DNA of 64,000 nucleotides, taken from positions 1,612,001 to 1,676,000 of the forward strand of contig NZ_JAFBCD010000001.1 of assembly GCF_016907545.1 (NCBI RefSeq). The letters are read 5' to 3'. The notes below the pieces were generated by a model, which saw nothing but the letters and a program-made list of their open reading frames with translations, did no database searches and was not told the origin of the DNA. The DNA is from Paenarthrobacter ilicis (GTDB lineage Bacteria > Actinomycetota > Actinomycetes > Actinomycetales > Micrococcaceae). Both the position numbers and the translations under genes were made by a program. Below, in pieces: positions 1 through 8,488 of the stretch (position 1 is the first letter of the stretch; each line of letters starts with the position of its first letter).

Positions 1-866
1 TTGGCCTGGGGGAGCAGTTCGAAGCCATTGAGGATATGTACACAGCAGCCGACCGGATCCTCGGCCGGCTGGTCAAGGTGACACCGTCCTCGAAGGTGGT
101 GGGCGACCTGGCACTGCACCTGGTGGGACTGAACGCAGATCCCGCGGACTTCAACGAGAATCCGCAGAACTACGACATCCCGGACTCCGTGATCGGCTTC
201 CTGTCCGGCGAACTCGGAAATCCTCCCGGAGGATGGCCGGAACCCTTCCGCACCAAGGCCCTCCAGGGTCGCAGCGTCAAGGTACGCGACGTGGAGATCA
301 GCGCCGAGGACAGTGCCGCCCTCAAGGGTGATTCGAAGACCCGCCAGCACACGCTGAACCGGTTGCTCTTCGCCGGTCCCACCAAGGACTTCCTGAAGAG
401 CGTTGACACCTACGGCAACATCTCGGTGCTGGACACCCGTGACTACCTCTACGGTTTCCAGCACGGTGAAGAGCACGTGATCGAGCTGGAGAAGGGTGTA
501 CGCCTTATCGCCCAGCTGGAGGCCGTGTCCGAGGCCGATGAGAAGGGCATGCGAACCGTCATGTGTACCCTCAACGGCCAGTCACGTCCCGTGGTTGTCC
601 GCGACCGTTCCGTGGTCAGCAACGTGAAGGCCGCAGAGAAGGCGGATCCCGCAGAGCCCGGCCAGGTTGCAGCACCGTTTGCCGGTGCGGTGACCGTCAC
701 GGTCAAGGCCGGGGACATCGTCAATGCGGGCGACACCGTTGCCACCATTGAGGCCATGAAGATGGAAGCTTCCATCACGACGCCGGTGGCGGGCACCGTT
801 TCCCGCCTCGCCATCTCCTCGGTGGAGCAGGTCCAGGGCGGCGACCTGCTGCTGGTGATCGGCTAA
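1..866 (+). CDS. pyc: Pyruvate carboxylase, C-terminal part (5' end outside window)
   Basis: The reading frame is already open at base 3, so the gene begins before the window. Pyruvate carboxylase adds CO2 to pyruvate to make oxaloacetate, the main anaplerotic step. What is visible is the end of the carboxyltransferase domain (MYTAADRILGRLVKVTPSSK), the linker, and a C-terminal biotinyl domain with the biotin-lysine motif EAMKMEA close to the end, followed by the usual hairpin strand ending in VQGGDLLLVIG. Domain order and end point match the family. A strong terminator follows 15 bases after the stop. The alternative, a separate biotin carrier subunit, is unlikely because the carboxyltransferase tail is in the same frame. 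Confidence 0.93.
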   Translation, partial: GLGEQFEAIEDMYTAADRILGRLVKVTPSSKVVGDLALHLVGLNADPADFNENPQNYDIPDSVIGFLSGELGNPPGGWPEPFRTKALQGRSVKVRDVEISAEDSAALKGDSKTRQHTLNRLLFAGPTKDFLKSVDTYGNISVLDTRDYLYGFQHGEEHVIELEKGVRLIAQLEAVSEADEKGMRTVMCTLNGQSRPVVVRDRSVVSNVKAAEKADPAEPGQVAAPFAGAVTVTVKAGDIVNAGDTVATIEAMKMEASITTPVAGTVSRLAISSVEQVQGGDLLLVIG

Positions 867-880
867 CCCACCACCACCTG

Positions 881-920
881 AAAAGACCCCGTCCGGAAAT
901 CTACCGGACGGGGTCTTTTC
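881..920. terminator. Bidirectional rho-independent terminator between pyc and fadD
   Basis: A near-perfect hairpin (AAAAGACCCCGTCCGG, short loop, complementary arm) has A residues on one side and T residues on the other. It can stop transcription from both convergent neighbours. Confidence 0.9.
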
Positions 921-931
921 TGTGCTGCAGG

Positions 932-2743
932 TCAGGAGGCGCGGGGTGCCAAGTACATTTCCTCAATCACGGCGTCGAAGTCCTTCATGACCTGCGCACG
1001 CTTGACCTTCAGCGATGGAGTGAGGTGGCCGGAGGCTTCCGTGAAGTCAGCTGGAACAATCCTGAAGGATTTGATGGCCTCGGCCTGGGAAACGGATTGG
1101 TTGGCTTTGCTGACCAGTTCCTGGACCGCTGCCTTCACCACTGCGTGGTCTGCGGCGTCGTTGAGGCTTGTGGACGCGGGAAGTCCGTGCCGTTCCAACC
1201 AGCCGGGCAGGGCTTCCTCATCCAGGGTCACCAGAGCCCCGATGAAGGGACGGTTGTCTCCCACCACCAGGACCTGGGAGACCAGTGCATCCGCGCGGAT
1301 CTGGTCCTCCAACAGTGCCGGAACCACGTTCTTGCCGCCCGCTGTAACAATGATTTCCTTCTTGCGACCGGTAATTTTAAGGAAGCCGTTGCTGTCCAAC
1401 TCACCGATATCGCCGGTGCGGAACCAGCCGTCGGCAAACGTCTCTGCCGTGAGGTCGGGGCGGTTGAAGTAACCCCGCATGACGCAGACGCCCTTGGTGA
1501 GAATCTCGCCGTCGTCCGCGATCTTGACCGAGTTGCCGGGAAGCGGAGCGCCCACTGTCCCGATCCGGATCATGGAGGGGGTATTGACCGAGATCGGCGC
1601 CGTGGTTTCCGTCAGGCCGTAACCTTCCAGAATCTGGAGGCCGATACCTTGGAAGAAGTGTCCCAGGCGTTCTCCCAGCGGGCCGCCGCCGGACACTGCA
1701 TGGGCCACGTGGCCACCCATGGCGGCACGGAGCTTGGAGTAGACCAGTTTGTCGAACACGGCGTGTTTGATCTTCAGGCCAAACCCGACCGAACCGTCCT
1801 GGCGGGCCCTGGAGTAGGCGATTGCGGTATCCGCTGCCCGGTGGAAGATGGCGCCCTTGCCACCGTCCTCTGCCTTGGTCAGTGCGGAGTTGTAAACCTT
1901 TTCGAAGACGCGGGGTACAGCCAGGATAAACGTGGGCTGGTAGCTCTGAAGGTCGGCCAGCAGATTCTTGATGTCCGGGGTGTGAGCCACGGTGACACCG
2001 CCCGCCACGGCCAGTACGGAGATGAAGCGTGCAAAGACGTGGGCCAGCGGCAGGAACATGATGGTCTTGCCGGACTCATTGATGATCTCCGGAAGGGAGG
2101 CCCGTGCGTTCTCGGAGAGTTCCACAAAGTTGCCGTGCGTCAATTCGCAGCCCTTGGGCCGGCCGGTGGTGCCTGAGGTGTAAATGATGGTGGCAAGGTC
2201 CGCCAAGCCTGCGGCGGAGCGGCGGCTTTCCAGTTCCTCGTCCGGAACTCCTGCTCCTGCGGAGCGCAGGGCGTCAAGGCCGGCACCTTCAAGCTGCCAG
2301 ACGTTGGCCACGGAAGCGATGTCCTCCGCTGCCACGGCTTGGCGGATGATGTTCTCGTGGTGCGCTGATTCGCCAAAAGCCGCCACCGCTCCCGAATCGC
2401 CAAGGTTCCACGCCACCTGCGATGGCGAGGACGTCTCGTAGATGGGCACCGACACAGCTCCGGCAAACCAGATGGCGAAATCCACCAAGGACCATTCGTA
2501 GCGTGTCCGGGACATGATGCCCACCCGGTCGCCCAAGCCCACGCCGGACGCAATGAGGCCTTTCGCGAGGCTCTGCACGTCCGCCAGGAAGTCCGTTGCA
2601 CGGATGTCCTGCCAGTTGCCGCTGCTGTCCAGCGTGGAAAACAACGCAGGGTTGGATGGCTTCTCTGCCGCCCGCGTCACGAAGTCCGTGACGTTGGTGT
2701 CCGGGGCGATGCTCACGAGGGGAGGAACACTGATTTCACGCAC
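932..2743 (-). CDS. Long-chain fatty acid-CoA ligase (FadD15-like AMP-forming synthetase)
   Basis: A 603-residue AMP-forming acyl-CoA synthetase that activates long-chain fatty acids with ATP and CoA. Visible motifs are the P-loop TIIYTSGTTGRPKG, the A5 motif GYGLTETTAP, the A7 region GWFRTGDIGELDSNG, and the A8 hinge GRKKEIIVTAGGKN. I chose GTG at 2743 (VREISVPPL) because AAAGGAG lies 5 bases upstream. An in-frame ATG at 2764 would add seven residues and put that ribosome site inside the gene. Mycobacterium tuberculosis fadD15 (Rv2187) sits near plsC and aroG homologues, as here, which supports the assignment. The exact chain-length preference cannot be read from sequence. Confidence 0.9.
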   Translation of the reverse strand: MREISVPPLVSIAPDTNVTDFVTRAAEKPSNPALFSTLDSSGNWQDIRATDFLADVQSLAKGLIASGVGLGDRVGIMSRTRYEWSLVDFAIWFAGAVSVPIYETSSPSQVAWNLGDSGAVAAFGESAHHENIIRQAVAAEDIASVANVWQLEGAGLDALRSAGAGVPDEELESRRSAAGLADLATIIYTSGTTGRPKGCELTHGNFVELSENARASLPEIINESGKTIMFLPLAHVFARFISVLAVAGGVTVAHTPDIKNLLADLQSYQPTFILAVPRVFEKVYNSALTKAEDGGKGAIFHRAADTAIAYSRARQDGSVGFGLKIKHAVFDKLVYSKLRAAMGGHVAHAVSGGGPLGERLGHFFQGIGLQILEGYGLTETTAPISVNTPSMIRIGTVGAPLPGNSVKIADDGEILTKGVCVMRGYFNRPDLTAETFADGWFRTGDIGELDSNGFLKITGRKKEIIVTAGGKNVVPALLEDQIRADALVSQVLVVGDNRPFIGALVTLDEEALPGWLERHGLPASTSLNDAADHAVVKAAVQELVSKANQSVSQAEAIKSFRIVPADFTEASGHLTPSLKVKRAQVMKDFDAVIEEMYLAPRAS

Positions 2744-2785
2744 GGTAGCTCCTTTGATATGCACGGGCCACGAGGGGCTGGTTCC

Positions 2786-2791
2786 ACTCTA
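2786..2791 (-). promoter_or_regulatory. Candidate -10 hexamer of the fadD-like gene
   Basis: TAGAGT on the minus strand, about 43 bases before the GTG start, leaves a short leader that contains the AAAGGAG ribosome site. No clear -35 box is seen. Confidence 0.35.
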
Positions 2792-2918
2792 GTATGCCCG
2801 CTCGCGGAGGTGTGTTCTAATTCACCTACTGGCGAGTAACTTTACGGATTCCCCGTCATTTCAAGCAACTCGGGGCCTTTTCAAGCAGGCCGTTGGCTGC
2901 CCGGAGCGGGCTGGAGAA

Positions 2919-2924
2919 TAAGAT
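2919..2924 (+). promoter_or_regulatory. -10 hexamer of a predicted leaderless glucokinase mRNA
   Basis: TAAGAT ends 6 bases before the ATG at 2931, which places the transcription start at or next to the start codon. This supports the long form of the protein. Confidence 0.5.
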
Positions 2925-2930
2925 GAGGGG

Positions 2931-3989
2931 ATGCCCCCGATCAGTTCCAGCCACCGTCTCCGCCCCCGGCCGCACGCCCCTGCTTGGAAGGACGTTCCCT
3001 GGGGCGCCCGCCGCAGCCACTTGGGCCGGCGTGGCCTGGCCATCGGCATCGATATCGGTGGAACCAAGGTGGCCGCCGGAGTGGTGGATGCCGAGGGCCG
3101 GGTGCTGGCTGAAGCACGGCGTTCCACTCCCGGCGCCGACCCCCGGGCCGTGGAGCACACCATCGTTGAACTCGTGGAGGAGTTAAGCGCCGGGCACCGG
3201 ATCGCCTCCGTGGGAATCGGGGCGGCAGGGTGGATGGACCTCGACGGCGGAACGGTCCTGTTCAGCCCCCATCTGGCATGGCGCAACGAACCTCTGCGCG
3301 AGAGCCTCCAGAAATTGCTGAGGCGTCCTGTGTTGTTGACCAACGATGCCGATGCTGCGGCGTGGGCGGAATGGCGTTTCGGCGCTGGCCAGGGCGAGAC
3401 CCGGCTGGTGTGCGTCACCCTGGGTACCGGGATCGGTGGCGCCATGGTGATGGACGGAAAGGTGGAACGGGGCCGCTACGGAGTGGCCGGCGAGTTTGGC
3501 CACCAGATCATTTTCCCGGGTGGACACCGATGCGAGTGCGGTAACCGCGGGTGCTGGGAGCAGTACGCATCAGGAAATGCCCTGGGCCGGGAAGCGCGCC
3601 AACTCGTCAGGACCAATTCGCCCGAGGGTCGGGCCTTGCTGGAACGGGCCGGCGGTTCGGCTGACACCTTGACCGGAGCCACTATCACGGCACTGGCCCT
3701 TGCCGGTGACGCTACCTCCCGCGAGTTGCTGGCTGACCAAGGCGAGTGGCTGGGCCTTGGCCTCGCCAACCTCGCCGCAGCCCTGGACCCCGGAATGTTC
3801 GTGATTGGTGGAGGCCTGTGCGACGCCGGCGAGCTCCTGGCCGGCCCGGCCCGTGAGTCGTTCGCAAAGAACCTGACCGGCAGGGGATTCCGGCCCATGG
3901 CCAGAATCGAACTTGCCGCACTCGGCCCGCGGGCGGGCCTCATCGGGGCAGCTGACCTGTCACGGGTCAGTGGCCGCGCGCACGGCTAG
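2931..3989 (+). CDS. ROK-family glucokinase
   Basis: A 352-residue cytoplasmic sugar kinase of the ROK family, most likely ATP-dependent glucokinase, which makes glucose 6-phosphate. Seen are the phosphate-binding motif [15 protein letters not shown] near residue 38, the catalytic region LTNDADAAAWAEW, the second phosphate loop TLGTGIGGA, and the ROK zinc signature CECGNRGCWE. No helix-turn-helix is present, so it is a kinase and not a ROK repressor. About 35 Arg/Pro-rich residues precede the first ROK strand, which is longer than usual. The -10 box 6 bases upstream supports the ATG used here. A second ROK kinase (polyphosphate type, 45.5 kb) lies in the same window. Other hexoses are possible substrates. 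Confidence 0.86.
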   Translation: MPPISSSHRLRPRPHAPAWKDVPWGARRSHLGRRGLAIGIDIGGTKVAAGVVDAEGRVLAEARRSTPGADPRAVEHTIVELVEELSAGHRIASVGIGAAGWMDLDGGTVLFSPHLAWRNEPLRESLQKLLRRPVLLTNDADAAAWAEWRFGAGQGETRLVCVTLGTGIGGAMVMDGKVERGRYGVAGEFGHQIIFPGGHRCECGNRGCWEQYASGNALGREARQLVRTNSPEGRALLERAGGSADTLTGATITALALAGDATSRELLADQGEWLGLGLANLAAALDPGMFVIGGGLCDAGELLAGPARESFAKNLTGRGFRPMARIELAALGPRAGLIGAADLSRVSGRAHG

Positions 3990-4019
3990 GGCTTCGCCCG
4001 TCAAGGCGTGCCGTCGCAC

Positions 4020-4553
4020 TTAGATGCGGGCGCCGTCGTCGTCCTCGTTTTTCTCCTGCGGAAGCCGCATGATGAGGTACACCACGGCGACGACGAACGC
4101 TGCAACGATGCCCAGGACCGCCAGCAGGGGAGCAGAACGCCAGAACATGGCGGTGAAAAGAAGCGCGATGGGCCCTCCCACGGCACCCACCCACGCCAGC
4201 ATGATCATCGGCTCGGTTCCGGCCAGGCTGGGGGGTTCCTCCGGCACAAAGGATTCGTCGTCTTCGGGAGCTTCGTAGTCGCGGGGGCCCAGCGGACGTT
4301 CCCCGTCAGCGGAGCCGGCCGGTGTGAGGGAACGCCCAGGTCCCATGGAAGGATCAGGCGACTGCTCCACAGCAGGTGTGGACAAGCCGAGCGGATCAAA
4401 ATCCCGGAATGACTTCGCAGGGGCCGAACCGCCGGGCCCCGGGCCTTCCGTGGTTGTTTGCGTGGACTCCAGGCGGGCTACCAAATCCAGCCAGACGGCG
4501 TCGTCGTCGTTGTTGGCGCTTTGGTCAGCGGAATTGGAATCAGGCCTGTTCAT
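4020..4553 (-). CDS. Hypothetical membrane protein with acidic, Pro-rich N-terminus
   Basis: A 177-residue protein. The first 110 residues are acidic and Ser/Pro/Gly-rich and likely disordered. Two hydrophobic helices follow (MIMLAWVGAVGGPIALLF and LLAVLGIVAAFVVAVVYLIM), then a charged tail ending EKNEDDDGARI. Its ATG lies 14 bases inside the end of the upstream hydrolase gene, so the two are translationally coupled in one operon. The same frame is open further upstream, but only as a shadow of the hydrolase gene. I do not recognise a family. Both ends are probably cytoplasmic if the helices form a hairpin (inference). Confidence 0.72.
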   Translation of the reverse strand: MNRPDSNSADQSANNDDDAVWLDLVARLESTQTTTEGPGPGGSAPAKSFRDFDPLGLSTPAVEQSPDPSMGPGRSLTPAGSADGERPLGPRDYEAPEDDESFVPEEPPSLAGTEPMIMLAWVGAVGGPIALLFTAMFWRSAPLLAVLGIVAAFVVAVVYLIMRLPQEKNEDDDGARI

Positions 4554-5343
4554 TGACGGTGTCCTTGTCGGCGGAAGCTCCCGGTCCGGCCACTGCTGCC
4601 ATGGTCCGGTGGATGAAGTCGACGGTGCCCGCGAAAATCTCCGGTGCGTCGTTGTCCAGGGTGGCCACGTGGTGGCTGTTGTGCAAGTAGCTGACCTCCA
4701 CCGGCGCCTGGACCCGGGACCGGAGGAATTCGAGGCTCGCGTTGGACACCACGTTGTCAACCGTCGAGCGGTAGACATGGACCGGAGCTGTGATCCGGGG
4801 GAGCAGGGCGGCCGTGTCCCGGTACATCTTCTTGAGCTGGTGTGCCGCTGCCACCGGGGTGCGGGCGTAGGCGCCTTCATCCTGGTCCGGTTTGAGGATG
4901 TCATTGGCCACGCCCGGGGTGGTCTTCACCACGTACTTGAGAGCTGCCACCAGGACCGCCCGGGGATCGTCCAAGACCATTCCGGGGTTCACCACGACTG
5001 TGCCGGCCACAGGGCGCGTGGCCGCGATCCGCAGGGCGAGGGTTCCGCCCATGGACAAACCGGCCGCAAACACGTAATCGCATTCTGCTGCCAATTCCAG
5101 GTAGGCCTCGTCAACGGCCCGGTGCCATTCGCGCCACGAGCGCCTGGCCATGTCCTGCCACGTGGTTCCGTGTCCCGGCAGGAGCGGCAATCGCACCGCA
5201 TATCCAGCTGCTGCCAAGTGCTGTGCCCAGGGCCTGACGCTGTGCGGGCTGCCGGTAAAGCCATGGGACATTACCACGCCAATACGCGGTCCAGTACCGC
5301 TCCAGCCGCTGAGGAAAGGTGAAGAGTCCGGAAGGATTTTCAT
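4540..5343 (-). CDS. Alpha/beta hydrolase (carboxylesterase/monoacylglycerol lipase type), copy 1
   Basis: A 267-residue alpha/beta hydrolase. The oxyanion region MSHGFTGSPHSV and LPLLPGHGT, the nucleophile elbow GLSMGG, an acid-loop Asp (YRSTVDNVVS) and the catalytic His in NSHHVATLDND are all in place. This pattern resembles Est30-type carboxylesterases and monoacylglycerol lipases. No signal peptide is seen, so it is cytoplasmic. The ATG overlaps the stop of the next hydrolase by four bases (ATGA), and its own 3' end overlaps the small membrane protein. The neighbouring PlsC acyltransferase and acyl-CoA ligase suggest a role in lipid turnover (inference). Confidence 0.87.
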   Translation of the reverse strand: MKILPDSSPFLSGWSGTGPRIGVVMSHGFTGSPHSVRPWAQHLAAAGYAVRLPLLPGHGTTWQDMARRSWREWHRAVDEAYLELAAECDYVFAAGLSMGGTLALRIAATRPVAGTVVVNPGMVLDDPRAVLVAALKYVVKTTPGVANDILKPDQDEGAYARTPVAAAHQLKKMYRDTAALLPRITAPVHVYRSTVDNVVSNASLEFLRSRVQAPVEVSYLHNSHHVATLDNDAPEIFAGTVDFIHRTMAAVAGPGASADKDTVNEQA

Positions 5344-6140
5344 GATGACTCCGAGGCTACTCTGTCGCCGGCGTGCTGACGGAAAAAGCGGGCCGATTCC
5401 TCGAAAATTGTAGTGGCGTCCACGTCCAAGGTGGCAACGTGGCCGCTGCGCGGAAGGGTCACCACTTTCAGGCGGGATGAAGCAATGCGTTGCTCAATGG
5501 TGGCCAGCGAGCTGGGCGGGATGACGCCATCCTTGGACGACTTGAACACCAATGCGGGCGCCTCTACCTGCGGAAGTCCCTGGGCGGCCCGCCGGAAGAG
5601 CTTCTTCAGTTCGTGGACCGCCTGCAGCGGCGTCTTGGAGTAGTCTCCGTCCTCTGTGGCCACAACCGGCGTGGGAGTGTCCTCCTCGATCGGGGTAGTG
5701 GTGCGCATGACGTACTTGAGCGCACCGACGTACCGGACGCGGCGGTCATAGAAGCTCAGGCCCGGATTGACGAGTACCAGGCCCGGGACATCGTGCAGCG
5801 CGGCCACGCGGAGGGCAACAGCCCCGCCCATGGACAGTCCGGCCACAAAGCACTTTTCCGTGGTGGCACTCAACGTCAGGTAGCTCTCCTCGAACGACTT
5901 GTACCAGTCCTGCCAGCGCGTTGTGGCGAGGTCACGCCAGCTGGTCCCATGCCCGGGAAGGAGCGGCACGGTCACTGCGAAGCCCTGCCCTGCCAGATAC
6001 TCAGCCCACGGCATCACGCTGAGGGGGCTCCCGGTGAAACCGTGGCAGATGGCGACACCAATGGACGCGTTGTCCCCATGTCCGGGGTAGTGGAAAGCGA
6101 CCGGCGCCGCTGGGGAAAGTGGTTCCGTCATACGTCCCAT
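5340..6140 (-). CDS. Alpha/beta hydrolase (carboxylesterase/monoacylglycerol lipase type), copy 2
   Basis: A 266-residue paralogue of the adjacent hydrolase with the same landmarks: CHGFTGSPLSVMPWAEY, LPLLPGHGTSW, nucleophile GLSMGG, acid loop FKSSKDGVIPP and catalytic His in RSGHVATLDVD. The two genes are collinear along their whole length and clearly arose by tandem duplication. It is first in a three-gene operon with the second hydrolase and the membrane protein. The ATG at 6140 has GGAAGAG about 7 bases upstream. A second ATG four codons later is a possible alternative. The upstream gap of about 100 bases to plsC is a divergent promoter region. Confidence 0.87.
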   Translation of the reverse strand: MGRMTEPLSPAAPVAFHYPGHGDNASIGVAICHGFTGSPLSVMPWAEYLAGQGFAVTVPLLPGHGTSWRDLATTRWQDWYKSFEESYLTLSATTEKCFVAGLSMGGAVALRVAALHDVPGLVLVNPGLSFYDRRVRYVGALKYVMRTTTPIEEDTPTPVVATEDGDYSKTPLQAVHELKKLFRRAAQGLPQVEAPALVFKSSKDGVIPPSSLATIEQRIASSRLKVVTLPRSGHVATLDVDATTIFEESARFFRQHAGDRVASESS

Positions 6141-6241
6141 CGTGTCACTCTTCCGGAGAATTCACACTGGAGTAGGGTTGCATTCGAACGCCGGCTGGGC
6201 TGCCGGAGTGCATGCCAACCGTCGGCCGTAAGGGGACAACC

Positions 6242-6943
6242 GTGTTCTATTGGGTCATGAAGAGGATCTTTCTGGGTCCCATCCTTAAACTCCTGTTCCG
6301 TCCATGGGTCAAAGGCCTGGACAACGTCCCGGCAGAGGGCGCCGCCATCCTGGCGTCCAACCACCTTTCCTTCTCCGATTCGATCTTCCTGCCGCTGACT
6401 GTCCACCGGCCGGTCATCTTCCTGGCCAAATCTGAATACTTCACAGGCAAAGGCCTCAAAGGCCGTCTGACTGCGCTGTTCTTCCGCTTGAGCAACCAGT
6501 TGCCCATGGACCGTTCCGGTGGAGCGGCTTCGGAGATGTCCCTTAAAGCCGGGAAAGATGTCCTGGGTTCCGGCGGGTTGCTGGGAATCTACCCGGAGGG
6601 CACACGGAGCCCAGACGCGCGGTTGTACCGGGGCAAGGTTGGCGTGGCCAAGTTGGCGTTGCAAACCCGGGTGCCGGTGGTGCCAGTGGCCATGATCGGC
6701 ACGGAAAAGGTCCAGCCGATCGGCAAAAGACTCCCCAGCATCCGCAGGATCGGGATCATTATCGGGCAGCCGCTGGATTTCAGCGAGTACTACGGCATGG
6801 AGGAGGACCGGGCTGTCCAGAGGACCGTGACGGACCGCATCATGAACGAGCTGATGCGGCTCTCCGGCCAGGAATACGTGGACGAGTATGCCGCCGTGGT
6901 GAAAGCCCAATTGGCTGGAAAGGAATCCCCGGAGAAACTGTGA
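6242..6943 (+). CDS. 1-acyl-sn-glycerol-3-phosphate acyltransferase (PlsC family)
   Basis: A 233-residue membrane-associated acyltransferase that would acylate lysophosphatidic acid to phosphatidic acid. The two defining motifs are present: NHLSFSD (the HX4D catalytic dyad) and YPEGTRSPD (substrate phosphate binding), followed by a third block around VPVVPVAMIGTEK. I chose the GTG at 6242 because AAGGGG lies 6 bases upstream. An in-frame ATG at 6212 with GGAG is the alternative and would add ten residues. The M. tuberculosis relative Rv2182c also lies near aroG and fadD15, so the neighbourhood is conserved. Confidence 0.88.
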   Translation: MFYWVMKRIFLGPILKLLFRPWVKGLDNVPAEGAAILASNHLSFSDSIFLPLTVHRPVIFLAKSEYFTGKGLKGRLTALFFRLSNQLPMDRSGGAASEMSLKAGKDVLGSGGLLGIYPEGTRSPDARLYRGKVGVAKLALQTRVPVVPVAMIGTEKVQPIGKRLPSIRRIGIIIGQPLDFSEYYGMEEDRAVQRTVTDRIMNELMRLSGQEYVDEYAAVVKAQLAGKESPEKL

Positions 6944-6997
6944 CGGACAGAGCAGTGCGGGTTACGCCTTCAGTCCTCCACGAGCGCCGCAGGATAC

Positions 6998-7003
6998 TAC
7001 TCT
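6998..7003 (+). promoter_or_regulatory. -10 hexamer of a predicted leaderless aroG mRNA
   Basis: TACTCT ends 7 bases before the GTG at 7011. The purine-rich GAAGG touching the start codon is too close to act as a ribosome site. Confidence 0.45.
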
Positions 7004-7010
7004 TTGAAGG

Positions 7011-8414
7011 GTGACTGACCTAACCACGAACACCGCGACTTCGCCAGCAGATTCCCTTGCCACGCCCGCCCAAAGCGGAGCGGCCAATTACCCCGGGCTC
7101 GACGCCTGGCGGGACCTGCCCATCTCACAGCAGCCCACATGGTCCGACGCCGACGTTTTCCAGGCCTCGGTCAAGGAACTCTCCGCTGTGCCGCCTTTGG
7201 TTTTCGCCGGCGAAGTGGACGTGCTCCGGGAGCGCCTCGCTGCGGCCGCGCAGGGCAAAGCCTTCCTCCTGCAGGGAGGCGACTGCGCTGAGACCTTCGA
7301 GGCCGCCACGGCTGACAAGATCAGCGCCCGCGTCAAGACCATCCTCCAGATGGCAGTCGTCCTTACCTATGGTGCCGCCATGCCCGTCATCAAGATGGGC
7401 CGCATGGCAGGGCAATTCGCCAAGCCGCGTTCTTCCAATGACGAGACGCGCGACGGCGTGACGCTCCCCGCTTACCGTGGCGACATCGTGAACGGCTATG
7501 AATTCACCCCTGAGTCACGTGCGCACGATGCCGGACGCATGCTCAAGGCGTACCACACCTCCGCTTCCACGTTGAACCTCATCCGTGCCTTCACCCAGGG
7601 TGGATTCGCCGACCTCCGGTTGGTTCACCAGTGGAACAAGGGCTTCACCGAGAACCCGGCCCACGCCCGCTACGAATCCCTGGCACGCGACATTGACCGT
7701 GCCATCAAGTTCATGGATTCCTGTGGGGCCGACTTCGAGGCACTGAAGCGCGTTGAGTTCTTCGCCAGCCACGAAGCCCTGTTGCTGGACTACGAGCGTG
7801 CGCTGACCCGCATCGATTCCCGCACAGGCCTGCCTTACGACACGTCCTCCCACTTCCTATGGATCGGCGAGCGGACCCGTGAACTGGACCACGCCCACGT
7901 CGACTTCCTGTCGCGTGTTCGCAACCCTATCGGCGTCAAGCTGGGCCCGGGTACCAGCGGCGACGACGCACTGCGGCTCATCGACAAGCTGGATCCCAAC
8001 CGCGAGCCGGGTCGCCTGACGTTCATCACCCGCATGGGTGCCAAGAACATCCGCGAGAAGCTGCCCGCCGTCGTCGAGCGTGTCACGGCATCCGGTGCCC
8101 AGGTCCTGTGGGTCACCGACCCCATGCACGGCAACACGGTGACTTCTCCCAACGGGTACAAGACCCGCAACTTCGACGACGTCATTGATGAAGTCCGGGG
8201 CTTCTTCGAAGTCCACCACTCCCTGGGTACCGTTCCCGGCGGCCTTCACGTGGAAATGACCGGCGACGACGTCGCCGAGTGCCTGGGTGGCGCGGATCCG
8301 ATCGACCAGGATGCGTTCCTTGACCGGTACGAGTCCGTGTGCGATCCGCGGCTGAACCACATGCAGTCCCTGGAGATGGCGTTCCTGGTAGCGGGTGCCC
8401 TCTCCAAGAGGTAA
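7011..8414 (+). CDS. aroG: 3-deoxy-7-phosphoheptulonate synthase, class II
   Basis: A 467-residue plant-type (class II) DAHP synthase, which condenses phosphoenolpyruvate and erythrose 4-phosphate in the first step of the shikimate pathway. Family landmarks are the N-terminal WRDLPISQQPTW, FLLQGGDCAETF, the substrate loop KMGRMAGQFAKPRS, the GVKLGPG metal/PEP region, and WVTDPMHGNT. Full length matches the family. In M. tuberculosis aroG (Rv2178c) also neighbours pknL, as here. The start has no spaced ribosome site but a -10 box 7 bases upstream, which suggests a leaderless message. A GC-rich terminator follows the stop. Confidence 0.95.
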   Translation: MTDLTTNTATSPADSLATPAQSGAANYPGLDAWRDLPISQQPTWSDADVFQASVKELSAVPPLVFAGEVDVLRERLAAAAQGKAFLLQGGDCAETFEAATADKISARVKTILQMAVVLTYGAAMPVIKMGRMAGQFAKPRSSNDETRDGVTLPAYRGDIVNGYEFTPESRAHDAGRMLKAYHTSASTLNLIRAFTQGGFADLRLVHQWNKGFTENPAHARYESLARDIDRAIKFMDSCGADFEALKRVEFFASHEALLLDYERALTRIDSRTGLPYDTSSHFLWIGERTRELDHAHVDFLSRVRNPIGVKLGPGTSGDDALRLIDKLDPNREPGRLTFITRMGAKNIREKLPAVVERVTASGAQVLWVTDPMHGNTVTSPNGYKTRNFDDVIDEVRGFFEVHHSLGTVPGGLHVEMTGDDVAECLGGADPIDQDAFLDRYESVCDPRLNHMQSLEMAFLVAGALSKR

Positions 8415-8433
8415 AGCAATACCCCTTGGGACA

Positions 8434-8470
8434 AAAGGCGCGGCCGGAATCTTCCGGCCGCGCCTTTTTG
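8434..8470. terminator. Bidirectional terminator between aroG and the PASTA kinase gene
   Basis: A long GC-rich stem (AAAAGGCGCGGCCGGA and its complement) with an A run on one flank and a T run on the other lies between convergent genes. Confidence 0.92.
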
Positions 8471-8488
8471 CGTGGATTGAGAGGTCTT

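Noticed and set aside
1025..2176. Plus-strand open frame of 383 codons opposite the fadD-like gene
   Set aside because: Antisense to conserved AMP-binding motifs. Composition is that of a shadow.
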